From positions 1-12,330 of the forward strand of contig JBAVXA010000307.1 of NCBI GenBank assembly GCA_049698095.1: 12,330 nt of DNA, given 5' to 3'. How positions within the stretch are numbered: position 1 is the stretch's first letter; the number at the start of each line of letters is the position of its first letter. Both the position numbers and the translations under genes were made by a program. Positions 1-5,781 of this stretch are shown here, one piece after another. This DNA is from JBEEJL01 sp049698095 (lineage in GTDB: Bacteria > Pseudomonadota > Gammaproteobacteria > Burkholderiales > JBEEJL01). The notes under the pieces are model-generated. The model saw nothing but the letters and a program-made list of their open reading frames with translations, searched no databases and was not told the DNA's origin.

Positions 1-393
1 CAGCGCCTCGGCAAATTCGTGGCGATATTGTTTTATCGATGCACGCAACACCAGCACATCAACCGGCGCGTCCGGCGCGCTCCACCAAGGGGCAAGCGCG
101 GCTTCGGCATAGCCGATAAAACGCGGATCGCCCTCCTCGGCCACCTGGCTGTAATACGCCTGCGCCAGCTTGAGCGCCAGCGCAAGATCTTTCGGCTGCC
201 GCGATAATTGCGCACGCAGGTCGCGCAGCAAGGCTGCGCGCGGGTCGCCGGGTCGCACCGGCAGGCTTTCCAGCACCGTATTTTCGTTGGCGGGGACCAT
301 TGGCGCGGCAAGGGAAGGCATGGGCATGGCCAGCAAAACAGCCGGAAGCCACCATTTGCGGCGCAGGCAAAACGAAAACAGGGAGGAAATCAT
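1..393 (-). CDS. Secreted TPR-like protein, 5' part (runs off left edge)
   Basis: The minus strand is open from an ATG at 393 to the window edge, giving 131 codons without a stop. The product starts with a typical Sec signal peptide: basic Arg/Lys residues at 11-13, a hydrophobic stretch WWLPAVLLAMPMPSLAA, and likely cleavage near residue 30 after SLAA. The mature part is rich in Ala, Leu and Arg and reads like tetratricopeptide helices, for example RAALLRDLRAQLSRQPKDLA followed by LALKLAQAYY, so a periplasmic TPR-type scaffold is the best guess (inference). No good Shine-Dalgarno precedes this ATG; Met23 and Met25 lie inside the hydrophobic core and would spoil the signal peptide, so the first Met is preferred. 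It is divergent from the small exported protein starting at 526, with 132 bases between them. Function and full length cannot be told. Confidence 0.7.
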   Translation of the reverse strand, partial: MISSLFSFCLRRKWWLPAVLLAMPMPSLAAPMVPANENTVLESLPVRPGDPRAALLRDLRAQLSRQPKDLALALKLAQAYYSQVAEEGDPRFIGYAEAALAPWWSAPDAPVDVLVLRASIKQYRHEFAEAL

Positions 394-525
394 TTTTTCA
401 AAAGGGGGTATCAGAGACGGGGATTGTTTGCTATCCTGCGCGCTGGGACGGACGGGGGTCTTATTCGTCGGCCCTTCTGTCATAACTTTATACGTTTCCA
501 TTCCAAACATTGATAAGGATACAAC

Positions 526-747
526 ATGAGCAAACTTTTATCTGCACTTGTAATCGCCGCATTCGCCTCGATGAGTCTTAATGTCGGCGCCGCCGCCCAT
601 GCCGGCGCTGCACCTGCCGCCGCTCCCGCTGCTGCCGCCCCGATGGCTGATAAGCCGATGGCTGCTGCCGCTGAAGCAAAGCCTGCTAAGGCGATGAAAG
701 CCAAAAAAGCCAAGAAAAGCAAACGCACCAAAAAAGCAATGAAGTAA
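526..747 (+). CDS. Small exported Ala/Pro/Lys-rich protein (copy 1)
   Basis: A 73-residue protein with three zones. Residues 1-26 form a signal peptide (MSKLLSALVIAAFASMSLNV, then GAAAHA, likely cut after AHA). Residues 27-53 are almost only Ala, Pro, Gly and Met. Residues 54-73 are a polycationic tail dominated by Lys, such as KAKKAKKSKRTKKAMK. The start is supported by AAGGA at 515-519, six bases before the ATG. It is a paralog of the next gene (899-1165): both begin MSKL, share the signal-peptide pattern ending in NV-x-AA-x-HA, and end in a Lys tail. The general design resembles enterobacterial acid-shock protein Asr (exported, Ala/Lys-rich, low complexity), but that is similarity of composition only. 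Possible roles are binding polyanions in the envelope or buffering; neither is shown. A terminator follows at 774-797. Confidence 0.72.
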   Translation: MSKLLSALVIAAFASMSLNVGAAAHAGAAPAAAPAAAAPMADKPMAAAAEAKPAKAMKAKKAKKSKRTKKAMK

Positions 748-773
748 ACCGAACAGCAACTTGTTCGTTAACG

Positions 774-797
774 GCGGGGTAGTCCCCCGCTTTTTTA
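774..797 (+). terminator. Intrinsic terminator after exported protein copy 1
   Basis: Stem GCGGGG (774-779) pairs with CCCCGC (785-790) around a five-base loop and is followed directly by six T (791-796). It separates the two paralogs, so the second depends on its own promoter. Confidence 0.85.
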
Positions 798-822
798 TTG
801 CCTCAAATTTGGGACTGCCCTG

Positions 823-850
823 TTTACAGGTCGCCGTTTCGTCTTATAAT
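823..850 (+). promoter_or_regulatory. Sigma70-type promoter of exported protein copy 2
   Basis: TTTACA (823-828), a 16-base spacer and a perfect TATAAT (845-850). It lies right after the terminator of copy 1 and 48 bases before the ATG at 899. A 7-bp inverted repeat (854-860 with 868-874) begins where transcription should start. Confidence 0.75.
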
Positions 851-853
851 CCG

Positions 854-874
854 GCACCGAAAAGATATCGGTGC
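854..874 (+). promoter_or_regulatory. Inverted repeat at the predicted transcription start
   Basis: GCACCGA (854-860) and TCGGTGC (868-874) are perfect complements around a seven-base AAAGATA. The repeat begins four bases after the -10 box, so it could be a repressor operator over the start site or a 5'-end mRNA hairpin that stabilises the message. The sequence does not separate the two. Confidence 0.4.
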
Positions 875-898
875 ATTGTCAAATATAAAGGAAACCCA

Positions 899-1165
899 AT
901 GAGCAAACTCATCTCAACCATCGTCGCCGTGGCATTTGCGGCAACCAGTTTCAACGTATTCGCCGCTTCGCACGCAGTTGGCGCCCCTGCCGATCCCGCA
1001 ATGCCCATGCCTGCCCCAGCTGCGGCCCAGCAAGCACCCATGGCTGTACCTGCTGAAGCCAAGCCAATGAAAGCGGTGAAAAAGGCCGGCAAAAAGGCCA
1101 AAAAAGGCAAGAAAAGCGGTAAAGCCAAGAAAGGCATGAAAAAAAGCAAGCGCGCGCAACGTTAA
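899..1165 (+). CDS. Small exported Ala/Pro/Lys-rich protein (copy 2)
   Basis: An 88-residue paralog of the gene at 526-747. The signal peptide covers residues 1-26 (MSKLISTIVAVAFAATSFNV, then FAASHA). The middle is Ala, Pro and Met rich, and residues 57-88 carry a longer Lys tail with KKAGKKAKKGKK-type units. An in-frame ATG exists upstream at 761, but it would put the promoter and leader inside the coding region and bury the signal peptide; the ATG at 899 has AAGGA at 888-892 six bases upstream, the same spacing as copy 1, so 899 is used. The gene is monocistronic, with its own promoter (823-850) and a terminator (1188-1214). The tail is encoded by repeated A-rich lysine codons, a run prone to slippage and length change. 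Function is unknown; export to periplasm or beyond is a confident inference, and binding to an anionic partner is a guess. Confidence 0.75.
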   Translation: MSKLISTIVAVAFAATSFNVFAASHAVGAPADPAMPMPAPAAAQQAPMAVPAEAKPMKAVKKAGKKAKKGKKSGKAKKGMKKSKRAQR

Positions 1166-1177
1166 TTCGTTAGCGCG
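1153..1177 (+). other. Hairpin over the stop codon of copy 2
   Basis: CGCGC then AACG (1153-1161) pairs with CGTT and GCGCG (1168-1177), leaving one unpaired A and a TTAATT loop that contains the TAA stop. It lacks a T-run of its own and sits just before the real terminator, so it is probably a 3'-end mRNA structure or incidental. Confidence 0.35.
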
Positions 1178-1187
1178 AAGGCGGCAG

Positions 1188-1214
1188 AAAGGCAGGAATC
1201 TTCCTGCCTTTTTT
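1188..1214 (+). terminator. Intrinsic terminator after exported protein copy 2
   Basis: GGCAGGA (1191-1197) pairs with TCCTGCC (1202-1208) around a four-base loop; flanking AAA and TTT extend the stem. A T-run (1209-1214) follows. The stem and tract are strong, suggesting a well-expressed gene. Confidence 0.88.
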
Positions 1215-1263
1215 ATTTTGTTCCCCGTAAAATAGCGGCTTAACTTTTTTCGGCAACATTAAC

Positions 1264-1713
1264 ATGGTCTGGAAACCCAACGTCACCGTCGCCGCCGTCA
1301 TCGAACGCAAGGGTGAATTCCTGTTTGTCGAGGAAAAATCGTCCGGCAGCACGCTATTGTTCAATCAGCCCGCCGGGCACCTCGAGCGCGGCGAATCGCT
1401 GATTGCCGCTGTGGTACGCGAAACCCTGGAGGAGACGGCATATCATTTTTCCCCTACGGCATTGACCGGTATTTATCAATGGCGCCATCCGCAAAAAGAC
1501 ATTTCCTATCTGCGCTTCACCTTTACTGGCGACATTACCGGCCACGAACCCAAGCGCAGGCTGGATCACGGCATTGTGCGAGCTGCATGGATGACGCCGG
1601 AAATGATCCGCGCTCACACCGAGCGTCATCGTAGTCCATTGGTTGCACAATGCCTTGAAGACTATCTGGCGGGAAAAAGATATCCGCTGGATCTGCTCGC
1701 GCATTTCGACTAA
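1264..1713 (+). CDS. nudJ: Nudix hydrolase, NudJ-type
   Basis: A 149-residue Nudix protein. The Nudix box spans residues 38-60: G38, E44, then R52-E53 and E56-E57, the metal-binding and catalytic set. The late Gly of the box is replaced by Ala59 (EETAY). The NQPAGHLE lead-in and GIYQW (residues 69-73) are typical of the NudJ subgroup as I know it. E. coli NudJ dephosphorylates HMP-pyrophosphate, thiamine pyrophosphate and some nucleoside di/triphosphates, so a housekeeping phosphatase in the cytoplasm is expected; the actual substrate is not readable here. It is followed by mnmA with only two bases between stop and start, so the two are co-transcribed and probably translationally coupled. The same pair is adjacent in E. 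coli, which supports the name. No clear Shine-Dalgarno precedes the ATG. Confidence 0.85.
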   Translation: MVWKPNVTVAAVIERKGEFLFVEEKSSGSTLLFNQPAGHLERGESLIAAVVRETLEETAYHFSPTALTGIYQWRHPQKDISYLRFTFTGDITGHEPKRRLDHGIVRAAWMTPEMIRAHTERHRSPLVAQCLEDYLAGKRYPLDLLAHFD

Positions 1714-1715
1714 GC

Positions 1716-2789
1716 ATGGCTGGCTCCCGTGTTGTCGTCGGCATGTCGGGCGGAGTCGATTCCTCGGTCACCGCGCTGCTGCTCAAGCAACAGGGGTATG
1801 ACGTTGTCGGCCTGTTCATGAAAAATTGGGAAGATGACGATGACGACGAATATTGCTCAACGCGCGAAGATTTAATCGACGCTGCTGCCGCCGCCGATGT
1901 GATCGGCGTCGATTTTGAGGCGGTGAATTTTTCAGCGGAGTATAAGGACCGTGTGTTCGCCACGTTTCTCGCCGAATACCGAACCGGCCGCACGCCCAAC
2001 CCTGATGTGCTGTGCAACGCGGAAATCAAATTCAAGGCATTTCTCGACCATGCGATTCAGCTGGGCGCGGAACGCATTGCCACAGGACATTACGCCGGCG
2101 TGCGTCTGAACGACGGCCAATACGAGTTGCTGCGCGGCGCCGATGCCGGCAAGGACCAAAGCTATTTTTTGCATCGCCTGAGCCAGGTGCAATTATCGCG
2201 CACGCTGTTTCCGCTTGCGGAGTTGCAAAAATCCCGCGTGCGCGAAATCGCGCGCGAAAATAAATTGCCCAACCACGCAAAAAAAGACTCAACCGGAATA
2301 TGTTTTATCGGCGAGCGCCCTTTCCGCGAGTTCCTTGCACGCTATCTGCCGCGCGAGCCGGGCAACATGCGCTCGCCCGAGGGGAAAATTATCGGCAGAC
2401 ACGAAGGCCTGATGTACTACACCATCGGCCAGCGCCAGGGACTGGGCGTCGGTGGTACGCGCGACGGCTCCGCTGAGCCTTGGTATGTCGCAGAAAAAGA
2501 CCTTGGGCATAACGAATTGATTGTGGTGCAGGGGCACGATCATCCGGCGCTGCTCAAGCGCGACTTGCATGCTGCCGACGCATCCTGGGTAAGCGGACAC
2601 GCGCCGGCAGAAAGAAACTATGGCGCTAAAACGCGCTATCGCCAATCGGATGCAGCATGCCAGCTATCCATTTCAGCCGAAAAAACCTTCACCCTGTCGT
2701 TTGAGCAAGCCCAATGGGCCGTGACGCCGGGACAATCAGCGGTGATTTACGACGGCGAAGTCTGCCTCGGCGGCGGCATTATTAATTAA
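1716..2789 (+). CDS. mnmA: tRNA-specific 2-thiouridylase MnmA
   Basis: A 357-residue enzyme that thiolates U34 in the wobble position of tRNAs for Lys, Glu and Gln, using ATP and sulfur relayed by the Tus system (family knowledge). The PP-loop for ATP adenylation is GMSGGVDSS at residues 9-17. The two catalytic cysteines are Cys100 in NPDVLCNAEIKF and Cys196 in DSTGICFIGERPF. Other family blocks include ATGHYA (122-127), KDQSYFL (146-152) and YYTIGQRQGLG (234-244). The C-terminal beta-barrel part ends in the usual CLGGG (350-354). Length is normal and the protein looks intact. An acidic run of Asp at 40-44 follows the FMKNW block, where other MnmA proteins are also acidic. No Shine-Dalgarno is visible, in keeping with coupling to the Nudix gene two bases upstream. 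Confidence 0.97.
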   Translation: MAGSRVVVGMSGGVDSSVTALLLKQQGYDVVGLFMKNWEDDDDDEYCSTREDLIDAAAAADVIGVDFEAVNFSAEYKDRVFATFLAEYRTGRTPNPDVLCNAEIKFKAFLDHAIQLGAERIATGHYAGVRLNDGQYELLRGADAGKDQSYFLHRLSQVQLSRTLFPLAELQKSRVREIARENKLPNHAKKDSTGICFIGERPFREFLARYLPREPGNMRSPEGKIIGRHEGLMYYTIGQRQGLGVGGTRDGSAEPWYVAEKDLGHNELIVVQGHDHPALLKRDLHAADASWVSGHAPAERNYGAKTRYRQSDAACQLSISAEKTFTLSFEQAQWAVTPGQSAVIYDGEVCLGGGIIN

Positions 2790-2829
2790 GAAATGGCAGG
2801 GCTTTGGAATCCGCGGAGCAGCAAGCAAA

Positions 2830-2869
2830 CTTGCGAGTAAAAAAATGGCGCTCGCGGCAAGATTTTTTT
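2830..2869 (+). terminator. Probable terminator after mnmA, with overlapping alternative hairpin
   Basis: CTTGC (2830-2834) and GAG (2835-2837) can pair with CTC (2851-2853) and GCAAG (2857-2861), leaving a three-base bulge, before seven T (2863-2869). An upstream GCAAG (2821-2825) can instead pair with the same CTTGC around CAAA, which would exclude the terminator stem. The stem is imperfect, so confidence is moderate. Confidence 0.45.
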
Positions 2870-2888
2870 AATGAATAAAATCAATAAG

Positions 2889-3503
2889 TTATGCAACTGG
2901 CACGGTGTCGCGAAAAGACTGCCGTTTGGCGATTTTGTCGGCGAAGTGCATCAGATTGGGATAGTCCCGGTTCCATTCGATTTCAGGAAATCGAAATGCC
3001 AGATACGCGAGCGCAACGCCCGCGGAAATATCAGCGAGATTGAACGAATCCCCTGTGCACCAGGATTTTTCACTCAGGTCTTGCGACATTGCCTTGAGGC
3101 CCGCGTGCACTTTGCCAAGATGGCGCGCGATCCACTCCTGATTTTGTTTTTCCGCCGCGCGTTTGCGTTCGAGTATCACCGCGACGGCAGCGTCGCACAC
3201 GCCGTCGCCCAAGGCTTCCCATTTTTTGACTGCAATGCGCTGCCGCGTCGGCGTCGGAATCAAGCGGCTAACCGGCGTGACCGTGTCGAGAAATTCGACG
3301 ATCACGCGCGAATCAAAAAGGCTTGACCCGTCATCCAGAATCAGCACCGGCACTTTGCCAAGCGGATTAAACTGCGGCACCGTGCTGTCAGCGTTCCATG
3401 CATTTTCGTTCACCAGCTGGTATTCGATACGTTTTTCCGCCAATACAATTCGTACTTTGCGCGCATAGGGACTGGTGAGGGAGGCAAGTAATTTCATCGT
3501 CAT
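2889..3503 (-). CDS. Glutathione S-transferase-like protein
   Basis: A 204-residue cytosolic GST fold. The N-terminal thioredoxin-like domain (about 1-78) has SPYARKVRIVLAEK (residues 11-24), the cis-proline block GKVPVL (49-54) and the glutathione-binding acidic-Ser pair D64-S65 in FDSRVIVEFLD. The helical C-terminal domain carries the N-capping box SFNLADIS (153-160). The SPYARKV start and overall length resemble E. coli YibF and related beta-like GSTs, so glutathione-dependent conjugation, peroxide handling or dehalogenation-type chemistry are all possible; the substrate is not evident. Translation may start at Met1 or Met3 (MTMKLL); the second ATG is six bases downstream. It is transcribed from the strand opposite mnmA, and its own -10 box is seen at 3524-3529. 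The UDG-like gene lies upstream on the same strand. Confidence 0.88.
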   Translation of the reverse strand: MTMKLLASLTSPYARKVRIVLAEKRIEYQLVNENAWNADSTVPQFNPLGKVPVLILDDGSSLFDSRVIVEFLDTVTPVSRLIPTPTRQRIAVKKWEALGDGVCDAAVAVILERKRAAEKQNQEWIARHLGKVHAGLKAMSQDLSEKSWCTGDSFNLADISAGVALAYLAFRFPEIEWNRDYPNLMHFADKIAKRQSFRDTVPVA

Positions 3504-3523
3504 TCGCTCTGATTAGTTCCCAA

Positions 3524-3529
3524 ATTATA
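3524..3529 (-). promoter_or_regulatory. -10 box of the GST gene promoter
   Basis: Read on the minus strand this is a perfect TATAAT within TATATAAT, about 20 bases before the ATG at 3503. No good -35 sequence lies at the right distance, which is compatible with an activator-dependent promoter; an imperfect palindrome is found upstream at 3558-3575. Confidence 0.5.
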
Positions 3530-3557
3530 TACTATGGTGCGTGTTTAGCGGCCAGCG

Positions 3558-3575
3558 TTCGTGTTCGAATATGAA
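3558..3575. promoter_or_regulatory. Imperfect palindrome upstream of the GST promoter
   Basis: An 18-base dyad of the form TTC-N3-TTCGAA-N3-GAA, with seven of nine pairs matching. Its centre is about 40 bases upstream of the GST -10 box, a usual place for an activator site. No regulator gene is in view. Confidence 0.3.
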
Positions 3576-3591
3576 ACGGGCCGCCGATGAA

Positions 3592-4188
3592 TTATATCAA
3601 TGCGCCAATTTTTTCGCGCAATCGCGGAATTATATCCCGCGCGAACCATGGGTTTCGTTTCAGCCACATTCGATTGCGCGGGCTTGGATGCGGTAATGGG
3701 AAATAGCGCGGCGCGTAGTCGGCGTAATTCAATACCGTTGCCGTGAGAGTCGGCTTTCTCGAGTCGCGTAGAATGACCGCCTGCGCATATTGGCCGACCA
3801 ACACTACCAATTCAATCTGCGGCATCAGTGCCGCGAGTTGCGGATGCCATAAAGGCGCGCATTCGGGGCGCGGGGGTAAATCGCCTTGCGGCCCTTTCCC
3901 CGGGTAACAAAACCCGGTCGGGATGATCGCAATGCGAGTTTCATCGTAGAAGATCTCTTTCGAAACGCCCATCCACTCGCGCAGCAAATCGCCGGAAGGA
4001 TCGTTCCATGGGATGCCGGTTTGGTGCACTTTGCGTCCCGGTGCCTGACCGACGACAAGGATTCTTGCCGACGTGCTGGCGCGCAGAATCGGGCGCGGTC
4101 TCAGCGGCAGATATTCGCGGCAAAGCGTGCACCCACGCACTTCGCGCAGCAGCAGCTCGAGTTTCTTGTCTCGGACAGATTGGTTCAT
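3592..4188 (-). CDS. Uracil-DNA glycosylase superfamily protein with Fe-S-type cysteines
   Basis: A 198-residue protein of the uracil-DNA glycosylase fold. Motif 1 is GQAPGRKVHQTGIPWNDPSG (47-66), matching the GExPG-type water/uracil-pocket loop with Gln in place of Glu. The second catalytic loop is HPSPRN (167-172). Four cysteines are spaced C20-x2-C23 and C94-x15-C110, as in family 4 enzymes that hold a 4Fe-4S cluster, so a cluster is likely. It probably removes uracil or a related deaminated base from DNA; exact specificity is uncertain because the GQAPG and HPSPRN loops do not match one classical family exactly. An AGG seven bases before the ATG may be a weak Shine-Dalgarno. It is divergent from purB with only 41 bases between the start codons, so their promoters must overlap or lie in each other's 5' coding ends. 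Confidence 0.85.
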   Translation of the reverse strand: MNQSVRDKKLELLLREVRGCTLCREYLPLRPRPILRASTSARILVVGQAPGRKVHQTGIPWNDPSGDLLREWMGVSKEIFYDETRIAIIPTGFCYPGKGPQGDLPPRPECAPLWHPQLAALMPQIELVVLVGQYAQAVILRDSRKPTLTATVLNYADYAPRYFPLPHPSPRNRMWLKRNPWFARDIIPRLREKIGALI

Positions 4189-4193
4189 GCGCC

Positions 4194-4204
4194 TATGATA
4201 AAAT
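4194..4204 (+). promoter_or_regulatory. Candidate -10 region of purB
   Basis: TATGAT (4194-4199), overlapping TAAAAT (4199-4204), is the only AT-rich -10-like stretch in the 41-base gap between the UDG-like gene and purB. No convincing -35 is found; it would fall inside the 5' end of the UDG-like gene. Confidence 0.3.
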
Positions 4205-4229
4205 ATCTTCTCACTCCCGAGAAAATAAT

Positions 4230-5600
4230 ATGGAACTCAACTCTCTCACCGCGCTTTCTCCGCTCGACGGACGCTATCAGCAGAAAGTCGATGGCCTGCG
4301 CATTTATTTCAGTGAATTTGCGCTGATGAAACACCGCGTCAGGATCGAAATCGAGTGGCTCAAAGCGCTCGCAGCAGAAAATGCCATCGCCGAGGTACCG
4401 GCGTTTTCAAAATCGACGCTGAGCCAGCTGGATCACCTCGCAGAAACTTTTTCCGTCGCCGATGCGGCGAAAATCAAATCCATCGAAACGCGTACCAACC
4501 ACGACGTAAAAGCGGTCGAATACTGGCTTAAGGAAAAGCTTGCCGGCAACACGGAAGTCATGAAGGTGAGCGAGTTCATCCACTTTGCCTGCACCTCCGA
4601 AGACATTAATAATCTAGCGCATGGCCTGATGCTCAAGCAGGCGCGTGAAAATGTTTTGCTGCCCGCGCTTGATGCGCTGATCGGCAAACTCGCCGACATC
4701 GCGCACGCCCACGCCGGCGTCGCAATGCTATCGCATACCCACGGCCAGCCAGCGTCGCCGACCAGCATGGGCAAGGAAATGGCGAATGTCGTGTACCGAT
4801 TGCGCGGCGCGCGGCAGAAGGTGGCCACCGTGGAAATCAGAGGAAAAATCAACGGCGCGGTTGGTAATTACAACGCACACCTCGCCGCATATCCCGGGAT
4901 CGACTGGGAAATCTTCGCGAGTAAATTTGTCGAGAAACTGGGCCTCACCTTCAACCCTTACACGATTCAGATCGAACCGCATGATGCAATGGCAGAATTG
5001 TTCGATGCCTTTGCGCGCGCCAACACCATTCTCATCGACCTGAACCGCGATATATGGGGTTACATTTCGCTCGGTTACTTCACGCAAAAAACCAAAGCGG
5101 GCGAAATCGGCTCATCGACCATGCCACATAAAGTGAACCCGATCGACTTTGAAAATTCCGAGGGCAATCTCGGGCTCGCCAATGCGCTGCTCAAGCACCT
5201 GACAGAAAAATTGCCCATTTCGCGCTGGCAGCGCGATCTCACCGATTCGACTGTTCTGCGCAATATGGGCGTCGCGCTCGGCTACTGTTTGCTGGCGTAC
5301 GATTCTTGCGCCAAAGGATTAGATAAACTTCAATTAAATCAAATAGTTATAGATGACGACCTGGACGCGAATTGGGATGTATTAGCGGAGCCGGTGCAGA
5401 CTGTCATGCGGCGTTATGGCGTACCGAATGCTTATGAGCAGTTAAAGGAACTGACGCGAGGCAAAGGCGGCATCACCAGGGAGGCATTGCATGCGTTCAT
5501 CAACACCTTGGCGCTGCCTGAGGCGGAAAAAAAGCGCCTGTTGGAAATGACACCGGCGACCTACATAGGCTTGGCGGCAAGGCTGGCGAAGAATATTTAG
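4230..5600 (+). CDS. purB: Adenylosuccinate lyase PurB
   Basis: A 456-residue lyase of the fumarase/aspartase superfamily, the same length as E. coli PurB. It works twice in purine synthesis: SAICAR to AICAR plus fumarate, and adenylosuccinate to AMP plus fumarate. The start MELNSLTALSPLDGRYQQKV is the classical PurB N-terminus; the frame is open further upstream to 4008 but that part is antisense to the UDG-like gene. Catalytic His171 lies in SHTHGQP (168-174) and catalytic Ser295 in the signature GSSTMPHKVNP (294-304), both at the E. coli numbers. TSEDINN (122-128) is the other conserved superfamily block. The gene is intact and stands alone, closed by the terminator at 5618-5653. The Shine-Dalgarno is weak (GAGAA about five bases before the ATG). 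Confidence 0.98.
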   Translation: MELNSLTALSPLDGRYQQKVDGLRIYFSEFALMKHRVRIEIEWLKALAAENAIAEVPAFSKSTLSQLDHLAETFSVADAAKIKSIETRTNHDVKAVEYWLKEKLAGNTEVMKVSEFIHFACTSEDINNLAHGLMLKQARENVLLPALDALIGKLADIAHAHAGVAMLSHTHGQPASPTSMGKEMANVVYRLRGARQKVATVEIRGKINGAVGNYNAHLAAYPGIDWEIFASKFVEKLGLTFNPYTIQIEPHDAMAELFDAFARANTILIDLNRDIWGYISLGYFTQKTKAGEIGSSTMPHKVNPIDFENSEGNLGLANALLKHLTEKLPISRWQRDLTDSTVLRNMGVALGYCLLAYDSCAKGLDKLQLNQIVIDDDLDANWDVLAEPVQTVMRRYGVPNAYEQLKELTRGKGGITREALHAFINTLALPEAEKKRLLEMTPATYIGLAARLAKNI

Positions 5601-5617
5601 CTTCGCATCTCCTCTGC

Positions 5618-5653
5618 ATATGAAAAACGAGCCGTGCAGCTCGTTTTTCATAT
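5618..5653. terminator. Bidirectional terminator between purB and guaA
   Basis: A perfect 15-bp stem: ATATGAAAAACGAGC (5618-5632) with GCTCGTTTTTCATAT (5639-5653) and a six-base loop. Its A- and T-tracts lie within the stem, so it reads as a terminator on both strands. It lies 18 bases after the purB stop and about 130 bases beyond the convergent guaA stop. Confidence 0.85.
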
Positions 5654-5781
5654 CTATCGCCACGGCGCCAAGATAGCTTCAAAATGATTTATATCTGGAA
5701 TGTTTGCGCCTGGTGTCATTCAGCGTGTGCAAATAAGGCAGCGCCGTTTCACTTAATAAAATCAAATGGTGAATCTGACGC
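5654..5781. other. Convergent intergenic spacer, no gene seen
   Basis: The stretch between the shared terminator and the guaA stop holds no ORF with a ribosome site and no tRNA-like fold. It contains TTAATAAAATCAAAT (5753-5767), which also occurs just before the FimV-like gene (9649-9663). Confidence 0.4.

Noticed and set aside
761..898. N-terminal extension of the second small exported protein to an upstream in-frame ATG at 761
   Set aside because: It would overlap the terminator, promoter and leader, and would hide the signal peptide; 899 has a well-placed AAGGA.
1311..1443. Nudix box Gly replaced by Ala59 as a sign of inactivity
   Set aside because: All catalytic Arg and Glu residues are kept, and I recall similar EETA variants in other proteobacterial NudJ-like proteins; it is probably subgroup variation.
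4008..4229. 74-codon upstream extension of purB
   Set aside because: It is antisense to the UDG-like gene and the PurB consensus begins at 4230 with the E. coli length.
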